Notes: generated by a model not told the origin, from the sequence alone. A stretch of 64,000 nt of DNA from an uncultured Pseudovibrio sp. (GCA_947496145.1 CANMBS010000006.1:124001-188000), one strand, 5' to 3'; positions 23,967-32,519 are shown, counted from the first letter of the stretch. Translations and numbers: made by a program.

Positions 23967-25907
23967 ATGTTGAAAGAATGGTTTGAAGTTTCTGAGCTGG
24001 CTGGGGTTCAGCTTGCTGACTGGCCTAACACTGAGCGCGGATTGAATACGCTGATTGAACGTGAGGGCTGGCGCAATCACGGGGAGCGCTGCCGGGAGCG
24101 TGACGGGCAAGGTGGTGGTTTTGAATACCATGTGAGTCTGCTGCCTGCCTCTGTTCAGGCAAAGCTGCTGGCGCAATCCGGGGCGATCAGGATTAAGGAA
24201 AAGGGCGCGGCGACCTCTGAGAGCTGGCGGCACTATGAGTGCCTTTCTGAGAAAAAGAAACAAGATGCCAAAGACCGTTTGAGCGTGGTTGCCCGTATCG
24301 ACACCATGCACCGGGGCGGCATGAGCAAAACCCATGCGGTTGCTTTTGTTTCCATGGAAACGGGTATTGGCCGCGCTACTTTGTGGAACTGGGAGAAGCT
24401 GACCCATGGGTTTGCACGGGAAGACTGGCTGGCGGTGCTTGCGCCGAAAAATCCGGGCCGCACGGCAACGGCGGAGTGTCATCCAAGTGCCTATGAGATG
24501 CTTAAAGCCGATTATCTGCGACTGGAAAAGCCGGGGTTTGCGGCGTGCTATCGGCGGATGAAAGAGACCGCAGAGGCGCAAGGCTGGGAGCCGATCCCGA
24601 GCCAGAAGACCCTAAAACGGCGCATTGAGCGTGATGTGCCACGAGGGGCAATTGTGCTATCGCGTGAAGGCAAGGATGCGGCGAAACAGCTTTATCCGGC
24701 GCAGACCCGAGACCGCTCTGTGTTCCACGCTATGGAAGCGGCGAATGCGGATGGTCACAAGTTCGATGTGTTTGTGAAATGGGAGGATGGCAGCATAGGC
24801 CGTCCGCTGATGCTGGCCTTGCAGGATCTTTATTCCGGCACCATGCTGGCCCACCGTGTTCAGCGCAGTGAGAACAAGGACGCGGTGCGCCTTGCGATCG
24901 GGGACATGGTGGAAAGCTTTGGTATTCCCGATCACATGTATCTGGATAACGGGCGCGGGTTTGCCTCCAAGTGGATCACGGGGCGGATGAAGAACCGGTT
25001 CCGCTTTAAGGTGAAGGATGAGGACCCTTCCGGCATCCTGCACACACTGGGCGTTGAGGTGCACTGGACCACGCCTTACTCGGGCCAGTCCAAGCCGATT
25101 GAGCGGGCTTTTCGTGATCTGTGCGAGGAGATTGCCAGGCATCCTAAATGCGCCGGGGCGTATACGGGCAACAGCCCGATGGCAAAGCCGGAGAACTACG
25201 GCTCAAAGGCAATCCCTATTGCCGAGTTTGAGCAGCTGGTGGCTGAGCAGATCGTGCGCCACAACAACCGCGAGGGGCGGCGTGCGGCGTGCTGTAATGG
25301 TCGCTCGTTTATGCAGACCTTTCAGGCATCGCTGGAAGATCCTTCGACACTGGTTCGAACCGCGTCTGAAGCACAGCGCCGTTTATGGCTGATGGCAGCT
25401 GAAGGCGTTAAATCGCGCAAGCCATCAGGTGAAATTCATCTTAACGGAAACAGATACTGGGCACCTTCCCTGGTGGATCATATGGGCCAGAAGGTGATTG
25501 TGCGGTTTGATCCGGACAATCTGCACGACGGGATTTTTGTTTACCGGCTGGACGGCTCTTTTGTTTGCGCGGCTGAGTGCATTGAGGCGGTTGGCTTTAA
25601 CGACACGAATGCAGCGCGTGAACATGCCCGTAATCGCCGGACCTATCTGAAGGCCCTGCGAGAAGCCCGCGATCTGGAAGTCAGCCTTGGCATTGATGAG
25701 GTGGCGAACCTGTTGCCGAAGATCGAAACGGAGCCTGAGGCCATGCCTGAACAGCGTGTGGTGCGGCTGGCTGTCGGGCAGGATCGTCCGGTTCCTGATG
25801 GACCTGCGTGGGATGAGGAAGCCTCTGAAAGTTTTGGCCGGGCTATGGCGGCCATGAGTAATTCAAGTAATCGCGTAGTGCCCTTCCAAAGCGGGGCAGA
25901 TAGCTGA
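23967..25907 (+). CDS. Mu A-like DDE transposase
   Basis: 646 residues, close to Mu A (663). The ATG at 23967 gives the proper N-terminal winged helix (MLKEWFEVSELAGVQLADWP) that binds the internal activating sequence in Mu. A second DNA-binding region precedes the catalytic core. The DDE triad is clear: Asp262 (NADGHKFDVFV), Asp327 (YLDNGRGF) and Glu379 (SKPIERAFRDL), with spacings 65 and 52, near the 67 and 56 of Mu. A beta-barrel domain (RYWAPSLVDHMGQKVIVRFD) and a C-terminal segment, presumably contacting MuB and ClpX, follow. It is predicted to catalyse strand transfer at the phage ends and replicative transposition. Confidence 0.96.
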   Translation: MLKEWFEVSELAGVQLADWPNTERGLNTLIEREGWRNHGERCRERDGQGGGFEYHVSLLPASVQAKLLAQSGAIRIKEKGAATSESWRHYECLSEKKKQDAKDRLSVVARIDTMHRGGMSKTHAVAFVSMETGIGRATLWNWEKLTHGFAREDWLAVLAPKNPGRTATAECHPSAYEMLKADYLRLEKPGFAACYRRMKETAEAQGWEPIPSQKTLKRRIERDVPRGAIVLSREGKDAAKQLYPAQTRDRSVFHAMEAANADGHKFDVFVKWEDGSIGRPLMLALQDLYSGTMLAHRVQRSENKDAVRLAIGDMVESFGIPDHMYLDNGRGFASKWITGRMKNRFRFKVKDEDPSGILHTLGVEVHWTTPYSGQSKPIERAFRDLCEEIARHPKCAGAYTGNSPMAKPENYGSKAIPIAEFEQLVAEQIVRHNNREGRRAACCNGRSFMQTFQASLEDPSTLVRTASEAQRRLWLMAAEGVKSRKPSGEIHLNGNRYWAPSLVDHMGQKVIVRFDPDNLHDGIFVYRLDGSFVCAAECIEAVGFNDTNAAREHARNRRTYLKALREARDLEVSLGIDEVANLLPKIETEPEAMPEQRVVRLAVGQDRPVPDGPAWDEEASESFGRAMAAMSNSSNRVVPFQSGADS

Positions 25908-25981
25908 GGAGATGCCTTGCCCGCATCTCCCCAACCAAGTTGGCCTGTCCGAAACCGGACAACAAGCAATTGGATTTATAA

Positions 25982-26992
25982 ATGACTGATCGCAACAAGC
26001 AAGCCTGGGACCTGGTTGAACCAGTTGCAGAGATCCCCGAAAAGCAGAAATGGGCATGGCAGGATGCGCGCACTGCTGCCAGAAAGTATGCTGAAAAGAA
26101 AAGCCTTTCCAAGGCTGCTTTCTCCCGCGAAGTGGGGATTGCAGCGGCGACATTTTCCGAATGGTGGTCGGGTAAATATCGTGGGGATTATACAAAGACC
26201 ACGGAGGCTGTGAGCCAGTTCGTCGATAACCAGAACAGCTTTGAGCAGACCGAACTGCGCATACCTGATGATCTGGAGTATGTGGAAACGCCAACCTCCC
26301 AGGAAGTTATGACCGCGCTTCAGTTTGCACAAAGTATGCCCGAAATGGCTGTCATTACACTGGGTGCAGGCATGGGTAAAACCATGACCATTGAGGAGTA
26401 TCAGAAGACGCACAGCCACACATATCTGGCAACGATGGACCCCACAACATCAACCCCTTCAACGATGCTTCGCGAAATTGCGCGTACCATGGGGATCTAT
26501 GAGAAAAGCCTGATTAACCTGAAAGAAGCTGTTGGCTATCAGGTTCAGCGCAATGGCCGCAAACCCCTGCTGATTGTTGATGAAGCACAGAACCTGAATG
26601 ACAGCGCGGTGGACCAGCTTCGCCATTTTCTCGACCGTTATCAGTGCGGTGTGGCGTTGGTGGGTAATGAGGAGATTTATACCCGCTTTACAGGTGAGCG
26701 AGAGGGGAAAGCTCCCCCAAAGACTTACGGGCAAATCAAGCGCCGCATTGGTGTGAAGGTTCAGCGCCTCCTCCCGCGAGCCAAAGATATTGCCATGATT
26801 ATTGATGCCTGGAACATCGAGGACGAGCAGGTCCGCAAGATGTTGTCTGTCATTGGCCGCAAGCCGGGCGCTCTTTCTCAGATTTCTAAAACTGTCCGGC
26901 TGGCTCACATGCTGGCCTATGGCGGTGGCGGCAAAGTCGATACTGCCACCATCCGTGCAGCCTGGTCTAACCGTGGGGGAGAAGAGCTGTGA
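25982..26992 (+). CDS. Mu B-like AAA+ ATPase, target-DNA activator
   Basis: 336 residues. An N-terminal helix-turn-helix (SLSKAAFSREVGIAAATFSE) is followed by an AAA+ core with Walker A GAGMGKT at residues 128-134 and Walker B LLIVDEAQNL. Known: MuB forms ATP-dependent filaments on target DNA, stimulates MuA and gives target immunity. It is slightly longer than Mu B (312). It stands 74 bases after the transposase gene and is coupled to the next gene through a GTGA overlap. Confidence 0.95.
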   Translation: MTDRNKQAWDLVEPVAEIPEKQKWAWQDARTAARKYAEKKSLSKAAFSREVGIAAATFSEWWSGKYRGDYTKTTEAVSQFVDNQNSFEQTELRIPDDLEYVETPTSQEVMTALQFAQSMPEMAVITLGAGMGKTMTIEEYQKTHSHTYLATMDPTTSTPSTMLREIARTMGIYEKSLINLKEAVGYQVQRNGRKPLLIVDEAQNLNDSAVDQLRHFLDRYQCGVALVGNEEIYTRFTGEREGKAPPKTYGQIKRRIGVKVQRLLPRAKDIAMIIDAWNIEDEQVRKMLSVIGRKPGALSQISKTVRLAHMLAYGGGGKVDTATIRAAWSNRGGEEL

Positions 26993-27237
26993 GTGTCGTC
27001 CTTATCCGCCAGCTGGAAACGCTGGAAGTCTGGTTTCGCGAATACACCAAACACGGTGAGCCGTTTTCCGTTCAAAGCGCTGAAGCGTTTGGAGCCGGGC
27101 TGAGATGCGCCCTTGAAGAAGCCAGAACAGAGCTGGGCAGCAAGCTCCCTTCACAAGCTCAATTGCAGATGGATGGGGTCGTACCGTTTCCCATTTCCGG
27201 CATGTCCCCTTCTGACAACCCCGATTTACCCGCTTGA
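26989..27237 (+). CDS. Hypothetical early phage protein
   Basis: 82 residues starting at a GTG that overlaps the stop of the MuB-like gene. A helical N-terminal part (LIRQLETLEVWFREYTKHGE) leads into a Pro/Ser-rich tail. No family is recognised. The coupled start supports translation. Confidence 0.6.
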   Translation: MSVVLIRQLETLEVWFREYTKHGEPFSVQSAEAFGAGLRCALEEARTELGSKLPSQAQLQMDGVVPFPISGMSPSDNPDLPA

Positions 27238-27255
27238 TTTGAAAGGATTGATTTC

Positions 27256-27876
27256 ATGAGTAACGAACTAGCCATTCCTGAAGGGTGCTGGGTGAATCCG
27301 AAAGGCCACTTTATTCCTGTTTCCGCGATCTCGGTTCCCAAGCAACTTGAAAGTGAACTGGTGGAGCGCCTTTGCTCGCAGGCGAGAGAAAATAGCCAGT
27401 GGATGAAGATGTTCAAGGCCGATGCCATCAGTGAAGTGGACAGCTTTCGTGACCTTCTGGCGGATAACTATGAGGTCACACGAGGTGGCAAAAAAGGCAA
27501 CCTGACTTTGCATAGCTATGATGGCCGCTTCCGGATTGTAAAGCAGCGTTCTGAGCATGTCGGGTTCGGGCCAGAGCTTCAGATTGCCAAGCAACTGATT
27601 GATCAGTGCATCAACGAGTGGAGCGAAGGCGCGAATGAGAACCTGAGGATCATCGTCAATCGTGCGTTTGAGGTTGATAAGAAGGGCAAGATTTCAACGG
27701 CCAGAGTGCTGGAACTGCGGACCTACAAGATTGATCATCCTGATTGGATCAAAGCAATGGAAGCTTTGAGTGAGGCCGTCATTGCATTGGATACAGCCAC
27801 ATATATCCGTTTTTACGAACGCAGCGAGCTGACTGGTGAGTATGAGCCCATCGTGCTGCACATGGCAAAGGTTTAG
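27256..27876 (+). CDS. DUF3164 family phage protein
   Basis: 206 residues starting at an ATG with AAAGGA upstream. The N-terminal IPEGCWVNPKGHFIPVSAI and the middle RIVKQRSEHVGFGPELQIAK plus LIDQCINEWSEGANENLRII are typical of DUF3164, a family restricted to early regions of Mu-like phages and related elements. The biochemical role is unknown. Confidence 0.88.
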   Translation: MSNELAIPEGCWVNPKGHFIPVSAISVPKQLESELVERLCSQARENSQWMKMFKADAISEVDSFRDLLADNYEVTRGGKKGNLTLHSYDGRFRIVKQRSEHVGFGPELQIAKQLIDQCINEWSEGANENLRIIVNRAFEVDKKGKISTARVLELRTYKIDHPDWIKAMEALSEAVIALDTATYIRFYERSELTGEYEPIVLHMAKV

Positions 27877-27888
27877 GGAGGTTCAGCT

Positions 27889-28101
27889 GTGAGTAGGATA
27901 CCCGTTGAAAAGACTTTTTACGACGACGGCGACACTGACGCGCTTCTTGAAGTGAAAACCACCCGTGAAGGTGATTTCCAGATTCGTGTGACCTGTCAGC
28001 ACTACATGACCTGTGAGTTTCAAGAGGCTGGCGTGACCCTCTCGGATACTGAGCTGCGGCGCTTTCGTGAAACGATCAACGAACATCTTGGAGAGGCGTG
28101 A
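27889..28101 (+). CDS. Hypothetical early phage protein
   Basis: 70 residues from a GTG with GGGAGG upstream. It is mixed alpha/beta (ALLEVKTTREGDFQIRVTCQ) with no recognised family. Its stop overlaps the next start. Confidence 0.6.
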   Translation: MSRIPVEKTFYDDGDTDALLEVKTTREGDFQIRVTCQHYMTCEFQEAGVTLSDTELRRFRETINEHLGEA

Positions 28102-28337
28102 TGAGACCTGATTTTGATGCCTTACGCGCCCAGGCTGAAGACGACCTGACAGCTATCCAAAGGTACTGGGCAGATCAGGGCTATGTGATCGCTGGCGAGA
28201 TTGAGTATCGCATCAGCGCAGACGGCACCGGCTACTTTGCAGTGATAACGGATCTGGTGAATGGCCGACCCTGGAACTTCAAGCAGCGTCACCTGGAGCA
28301 GATGATGCAGCACCAGATACAAGGGGGAATGAGGTGA
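28101..28337 (+). CDS. Hypothetical early phage protein
   Basis: 78 residues, start ATG sharing one base with the previous stop. It is aromatic- and Asp-rich (YWADQGYVIAGEIEYRISAD). No family is recognised. It is the last rightward gene before the minus-strand DUF4145 gene. Confidence 0.6.
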   Translation: MRPDFDALRAQAEDDLTAIQRYWADQGYVIAGEIEYRISADGTGYFAVITDLVNGRPWNFKQRHLEQMMQHQIQGGMR

Positions 28338-28351
28338 TGGTTGGATCTCGT

Positions 28352-29050
28352 TTAGTTGGCGGGAATGAGAGAGCGTTTGCGGGCAATTTCCTCGGGAACT
28401 GTAAATGTCATAGTCAAAAATGTTTTGACAAATTCCAGGCACTCTTCGGCATCTTCAATAGAGCCACCGCTTTCGTGAACACTTTCATTTGCGATTACGC
28501 GGACGTGATGCGCCCAGTCAGCAACAGCAGAGGTAATAATGCCTCTTTCCCTCAAACTGTCTATTCTTGCTTTCAAGCTTCCTTTGGTCGCACCAAGACC
28601 TCTTGTCGAAACGTCCAGTGCCTGTCTGCAAGCAAAGAGAATAAAGGTCGGCGAAACCCCTTGCCGGAACAGTTTTTGAGCTTCAGTAAACTCCCTTTTG
28701 ATTTCGTCAGGCCAAGAGGTATGGACAGACGGCTCAAACTTTTTGGGAAAACTTTCAACCTCAGTAAGGTAGTTATTCTGATTAAACAGCAACCCGGATG
28801 TATTCAGATTTTCCTGTATTCGTCTAAAGTTTTCATTTGTAACCCTAAAGTGAAACAGAGATGGAATTCCGCAGTGAGGGCAATGGGAAACACCAAACCC
28901 TCTGATCAGCGCACCATCAGGTGTCTCTCCCGGAAACTGTTCATCTCTCTGGCTCTTTTCTCCTGCAATCCCGACGAACCTGCCAACAGTGGAAAGTTGA
29001 AAATTGGCAGTGTTGGCGCAAACGCCACATTCATGATTAATCGTAAACAT
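28352..29050 (-). CDS. DUF4145 domain protein with two CxxC pairs (phage cargo)
   Basis: 232 residues. Cys8/Cys11 (CGVC) and Cys57/Cys60 (CPHC) form a probable zinc ribbon; the C-terminal half is the DUF4145 helical domain with EAQKLFRQGVSPTFILFACR and the characteristic HHVRVIANESVHESGGSIED motif. Known: DUF4145 proteins often occur alone or fused to nuclease and restriction-associated domains, and some sit in defence islands. Here it is minus-strand in the middle of the phage early operon and appears more AT-rich than its neighbours, so an independently expressed lysogenic cargo gene is likely. A defence or superinfection role is possible but not shown. Confidence 0.85.
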   Translation of the reverse strand: MFTINHECGVCANTANFQLSTVGRFVGIAGEKSQRDEQFPGETPDGALIRGFGVSHCPHCGIPSLFHFRVTNENFRRIQENLNTSGLLFNQNNYLTEVESFPKKFEPSVHTSWPDEIKREFTEAQKLFRQGVSPTFILFACRQALDVSTRGLGATKGSLKARIDSLRERGIITSAVADWAHHVRVIANESVHESGGSIEDAEECLEFVKTFLTMTFTVPEEIARKRSLIPAN

Positions 29051-29063
29051 AGAGCCTCATAAT

Positions 29064-29279
29064 ATGACAAGTTTTGTTCAAGTAATGAATGAAGTTGATC
29101 TTGCCTTTGAAGTCAATCGAGGTAGTTCAGATTTGGAGAAAATCTGTCATCGATTAGGTTGCCTTGAAGGGACTTACGGCGCTGATATCGTGCAACAAGC
29201 TCTTATATTAAACCACCTTGTTGCTGTTACGCGGTTGCAGTTTGTATCCAGGAGTGAAAAACAGGAGGCGTCCTCATGA
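29064..29279 (+). CDS. Hypothetical early phage protein
   Basis: 71 residues beginning 14 bases from the divergent DUF4145 gene and overlapping the gemA-like start at its 3' end (ATGA). It is helical and soluble. No family is recognised. Confidence 0.6.
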   Translation: MTSFVQVMNEVDLAFEVNRGSSDLEKICHRLGCLEGTYGADIVQQALILNHLVAVTRLQFVSRSEKQEASS

Positions 29280-29914
29280 GCACACCTCACAAACGTCTCT
29301 ATGCCGCCAAGAAGGCCGCTCAGCTTGATGACGAAACCTTGCGCGATTGCCTTCAGGCGTCCATTGGCCGCCGCTCTGCCAGGGGCCTGACCATGATCGA
29401 GTGCAACAAAGTGCTGGCTCACATGGAGGCCATGGGCCACGGTGTGAAAGCACAAGGGAGCACACAGATCAGCGGGGCTTTTGGCAAGAAAGCTGTGGCG
29501 CTGTGGCTGTCAGCGTGGAACCTTGGCATTGTCCAGGACAGATCCGATAAGGCTCTGCTGTCATGGGTCAAGCGCCAGACTAAGGTTGATCATATCAACT
29601 GGGTGGATGGCGAAGATGGCTCTAAAGTCATTGATGCCCTCAAAGGTTGGATCAAGCGTGAAGCGGGAGTGGACTGGAGCACAGATCAGACACTTCCTTG
29701 TGTTTACAACCGTCCTGAGTTCAAGGTGTTTGCTGCTCAGGTGGCTCTGCTGAAAAGCCGTGAAGCCATACCTGCCAGTCAAAAATATGCAGATATTACC
29801 GACCCTGTTGTTGGTGAAGGAGATCTGCACAGGCTGGACAGTCAGGACTGGATTTTGGTGATGAATGCGCTTGGCAAAAAGGTGCGTGCCTGTCTGGTCC
29901 GGGAGGCGCACTGA
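29276..29914 (+). CDS. gemA: GemA-like phage regulatory protein (DUF1018)
   Basis: 212 residues with the family opening KRLYAAKKAAQLDDETLRDC, a central GFGKKAVALWLSAWNLGIV-type motif and a C-terminal NRPEFKVFAAQVALL segment. Known: Mu GemA (gp16) affects host gene expression and DNA topology; its exact mechanism is unclear. It lies directly before the Mor-like gene, as in Mu. The stop overlaps the next ATG by one base. Confidence 0.9.
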   Translation: MSTPHKRLYAAKKAAQLDDETLRDCLQASIGRRSARGLTMIECNKVLAHMEAMGHGVKAQGSTQISGAFGKKAVALWLSAWNLGIVQDRSDKALLSWVKRQTKVDHINWVDGEDGSKVIDALKGWIKREAGVDWSTDQTLPCVYNRPEFKVFAAQVALLKSREAIPASQKYADITDPVVGEGDLHRLDSQDWILVMNALGKKVRACLVREAH

Positions 29915-30315
29915 TGGACGCGCTTCCTCCCGTCCTGAACGAGATCCGCGAGGTTGCAGATTTATCTGCTGCCTTGCAGATCGCTGCCAGGTTCGGCGGC
30001 AGCCGGGTTTTCATTCCGGCCTATCCTGCCGAGGATAACTGGTTACAGGAAACTGTGGGCGAGAGTGCGGCCAGAAAGATCTGTGATCACTACCGGATCA
30101 TCAACGCAGGTGGACGAGCCGTGGGGATTTATCTTGAAATCCCTCTGGGACCAACAGGGCAGCAAGCCAGCACGCATGCCCGCGTGCAGCAATACCTGAA
30201 GGAGGGTGTGTCAGCCGATGAGATTGCAAGGCGACTTGGCATCCACCGGCGAACTGTGCTAAGGCGGGCAGTGCGCATACGAGATCCAAGACAAGCTGAT
30301 CTCTTCGAATTTTAG
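29914..30315 (+). CDS. Mor-like middle/late transcription activator
   Basis: 133 residues with a Mor/C-family layout: an N-terminal dimerisation part (LPPVLNEIREVADLSAALQI) and a C-terminal helix-turn-helix (YLKEGVSADEIARRLGIHRR). Known: Mu Mor activates the middle promoter for gene C, and C activates the late promoters. Only one such gene is present here, so a single activator probably drives the late operons. A GGTGACA-TT-TGTCACC palindrome follows immediately and recurs before the head operon, making it a plausible target. Confidence 0.85.
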   Translation: MDALPPVLNEIREVADLSAALQIAARFGGSRVFIPAYPAEDNWLQETVGESAARKICDHYRIINAGGRAVGIYLEIPLGPTGQQASTHARVQQYLKEGVSADEIARRLGIHRRTVLRRAVRIRDPRQADLFEF

Positions 30316-30347
30316 AGCTGGTGACATTTGTCACCGGCTCTTTTTTT
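30315..30347 (+). terminator. Palindromic hairpin with T run after the Mor-like gene
   Basis: GGTGACA (30320-30326), TT, TGTCACC (30329-30335), extended by AGAGC and GCTCT arms around one T/G wobble, then seven T residues (30341-30347). As RNA it is a good intrinsic terminator for the early/middle transcript. As DNA the core recurs at 38100-38115, so it may double as an activator-binding site for the lysis promoter. Confidence 0.8.
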
Positions 30348-30406
30348 GTTCTGTGATGCACTTTGCGAGCAACCTAATTCTTCCGGTTTGCAAAGGCATT
30401 TTCTCC

Positions 30407-31612
30407 ATGTCCATGACACAGAGTCTGCGTGATCTGCGCGTTGAGCTTTCCGACAGCGATCTTTCCTCATTCGCCCAGAAATACGGGTTTGATGAGCATT
30501 TCCTTCAAGCCATTTTGAACGTTGAGAGCAAGGGAGAAGCCGCCGACAGTCAGGGCCGCATGCTGCTCTTGCCCGAAAAGCACGTGTTCTGGCGCGAACT
30601 TCCAAAACCTCTTCGTAAGAAAGCCAGGTCTCTTGGACTGGCAACTCCTAAGTGGTCCCGCTCCAATTACAAGGGACTGGGCGACAACGGGTCAGATCTG
30701 CGCTGGGATCGGCTTGAGGATATGGCTGATGTGAACGAAGAAGCCGCGCTTAAATCCTGTTCTTACGCCAAGCCACAGATCATGGGCTTTAACTACGAGC
30801 TTTGCGGCTTTGATAGTGTGCGGGATTTCGTGATCTCACTAGGGTCCTCAGAAGAGGCTCAGGATCTCGCCTTCTTTGCGTTTTTACTTGCCAGAGGTCT
30901 GGGTGATGAAATCCGGCGCTATGATGTTGAAGCCGTGGTACGGGTCTACAACGGCCCGGGACAGGTCAAGCGCTACAGTGAAGAGGTTCGCTCTGAGTAT
31001 CGCCATCTTACAGGCCGGGATCTGTTTGAGATCCGGGCAAGCAGAACCTTGCGGATGTTGCGGCTTGGCTCCTGTGGTTATCAGGTCAAAGCGCTACAGG
31101 AACGTCTGAGTGAGCTTGGATACACCTGCAAGCCGGACGGTGATTTTGGTCCTGGCACGCGCAAGGCTGTACTTGCGTTTCAGGCCGACAACGGTCTGGC
31201 TGTCGATGGCAAGGTGGGCGATGCAACCCATGAAGCACTTGAGCGGGCAAATCCAGCAGTGTCCATTTTGAAAGAAGCGCGTGCCGATCTGACAGTAAAA
31301 GATTTGCGGGCCGGAGGCTCTCAGACAGTCAAACAAGCGGACCGGCTCACAGTGCTGGGCGGTGGTGCGCTGGCTGTGGGTGGTCTTTCAGAGGCTGGAG
31401 ATCTGCTTTCCGATCTGCCCTTCACGCAAAACCTCTCTCTCATTCAGGATCTGATGATGCAGGTTCAGGGCCTCATTGAACCGTTCTCTGCTTTGTTTGT
31501 ATCCAACAAATGGCTGGCGCTGGCTGCTGCTGGCGGCGCGGTGGCTTATCTGGGCTGGAAGATCAAACAGCGCCGTCTGGAGGATGCCAGGAGCTGGAGG
31601 CATGTGGGGTGA
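30407..31612 (+). CDS. Endolysin: N-acetylmuramidase with peptidoglycan-binding domain and C-terminal membrane segment
   Basis: 401 residues if started at the ATG at 30407 (30353 and 30413 are alternatives; none has a strong ribosome-binding site). The N-terminal N-acetylmuramidase (DUF3380-type) domain contains the probable catalytic Glu40 in AILNVESKGE. A PG_binding_1 repeat follows at about 215-275 (QVKALQERLSELGYTCKPDG, GTRKAVLAFQADNGLAVDGK). The C-terminus has a hydrophobic helix, WLALAAAGGAVAYLGWKI, then a basic tail, unusual for a soluble endolysin. It opens the lysis cassette and its stop overlaps the next gene. Confidence 0.88.
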   Translation: MSMTQSLRDLRVELSDSDLSSFAQKYGFDEHFLQAILNVESKGEAADSQGRMLLLPEKHVFWRELPKPLRKKARSLGLATPKWSRSNYKGLGDNGSDLRWDRLEDMADVNEEAALKSCSYAKPQIMGFNYELCGFDSVRDFVISLGSSEEAQDLAFFAFLLARGLGDEIRRYDVEAVVRVYNGPGQVKRYSEEVRSEYRHLTGRDLFEIRASRTLRMLRLGSCGYQVKALQERLSELGYTCKPDGDFGPGTRKAVLAFQADNGLAVDGKVGDATHEALERANPAVSILKEARADLTVKDLRAGGSQTVKQADRLTVLGGGALAVGGLSEAGDLLSDLPFTQNLSLIQDLMMQVQGLIEPFSALFVSNKWLALAAAGGAVAYLGWKIKQRRLEDARSWRHVG

Positions 31613-31857
31613 TGGATTTTATCTCTTCCCTGCTGACTTCGAAGGCTGGCCGAACGTTTCTCAAATGGGGTGCAGCGCTGGGGTTGGCTGGTCTGTTTCT
31701 GCTGCGTGCTTTCACCCTTGGCAGGCAGAGCGAGCGCAATCACCGGATGCAATCTTCCCTGCAAAATTTCAGAAAAAGGACTGAGATAGATGCGGATATT
31801 TCTCGCAATTCTGATGCTAATCGCCGTCACCGGTTGCAGCGCTGGACCCGCAAATAA
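31612..31857 (+). CDS. Inner-membrane spanin-like (Rz-type) or holin-like protein
   Basis: 81 residues, ATG overlapping the endolysin stop. One membrane segment (about 17-34, FLKWGAALGLAGLFLLRAF) is followed by a charged helical tail (ERNHRMQSSLQNFRKRTEID). The 3' part is overlapped in another frame by a small lipoprotein gene, the classical nested Rz/Rz1 arrangement. It is shorter than typical Rz, so a holin role cannot be excluded. Confidence 0.65.
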   Translation: MDFISSLLTSKAGRTFLKWGAALGLAGLFLLRAFTLGRQSERNHRMQSSLQNFRKRTEIDADISRNSDANRRHRLQRWTRK

Positions 31858-31990
31858 ATGCGATGGCTTCAAGCCTATTTATCCTGAGGCCGGGGATGTG
31901 CGAACCGCCTCGAATGCTCTGGTTCGTCAGGTGCTGGAACACAATGAGTTTGGGTACTCCATGTGTGGCTGGAGGCGAACAGGTCGATGA
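31790..31990 (+). CDS. Outer-membrane spanin-like lipoprotein (Rz1-type)
   Basis: 66 residues with a lipoprotein signal (MRIFLAILMLIAVTGC, Cys16 as lipidation site) and a short mature part with CDGFKPIYPEAGDVRTASNA and a C-terminal CGW typical of small phage lipoproteins in this position. It overlaps the previous gene by 68 bases in a different frame. Known: spanin pairs fuse inner and outer membranes in the final step of lysis. Confidence 0.8.
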   Translation: MRIFLAILMLIAVTGCSAGPANKCDGFKPIYPEAGDVRTASNALVRQVLEHNEFGYSMCGWRRTGR

Positions 31991-32193
31991 GCTTGGATGA
32001 AGTAGATCGGGCCAACCTTCTTGCAGAACGTGAGCGTGAGGCCAGTATCGCAGCCGTACAGAGCCTGACGACTATCAAAGGCCGGGCAACCTGTGTGGAC
32101 TGCGATGAGCCCATAGAACCTGCCAGACGCAAAGCTAACCCTGCTGCGGTTCGCTGTATTGCCTGCCAGCGAGATCTGGAGGTGAAGCGATGA
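31987..32193 (+). CDS. TraR/DksA-type zinc-finger protein
   Basis: 68 residues, ATG overlapping the lipoprotein stop. The C4 zinc finger is Cys36-x2-Cys39 ... Cys57-x2-Cys60 (CVDCDEPIEPARRK and RCIACQRDLE), preceded by a helix. Known: TraR-like proteins bind the RNA polymerase secondary channel and mimic DksA with ppGpp; they are common in the lysis region of Mu-like phages. Confidence 0.88.
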   Translation: MSLDEVDRANLLAEREREASIAAVQSLTTIKGRATCVDCDEPIEPARRKANPAAVRCIACQRDLEVKR

Positions 32194-32519
32194 GTCCGGA
32201 AGAAATCAAAACATGGGTGGCTATTGCAATTGGCGCTGTATCGTTAGCTGGCACGGCCTGGACGTTTCTTTCGCACCGGTCCCGCGACAATTCCAGCAAG
32301 CTGGAGGAGCTGCAGGGACGCATGAGTGAGACTGAAGCCAGCGTCAAATCACTGGCGCGGGAAATGGAGCATCTGCCCAGTAAAGAACAGGTGCATCAGC
32401 TGGAACTGAACATGACAGAACTGGGCGGTGCGGTCAAAGCCATTGGTGAAACCGTGCGTTCCCTGCGCCACACCACTGAGAGCATTGACGGTTTTTTGAG
32501 AAACAATAAGGGGTCGTGA
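32190..32519 (+). CDS. DUF2730 family protein (Mu gp25-like)
   Basis: 109 residues. One N-terminal membrane segment (WVAIAIGAVSLAGTAWTFL) and a long coiled-coil (KLEELQGRMSETEASVKSLA onward). It occupies the Mu gp25 position between lysis and terminase genes; the role is unknown. It overlaps both neighbours by 4 bases or a shared stop/start. Confidence 0.85.
   Translation: MSPEEIKTWVAIAIGAVSLAGTAWTFLSHRSRDNSSKLEELQGRMSETEASVKSLAREMEHLPSKEQVHQLELNMTELGGAVKAIGETVRSLRHTTESIDGFLRNNKGS

Noticed and set aside
28334-29062. 242-codon plus-strand frame opposite the DUF4145 gene
   Set aside because: Its mirror is a recognisable family with conserved motifs; the plus frame is Cys/Phe/Asn-rich and shows no family.
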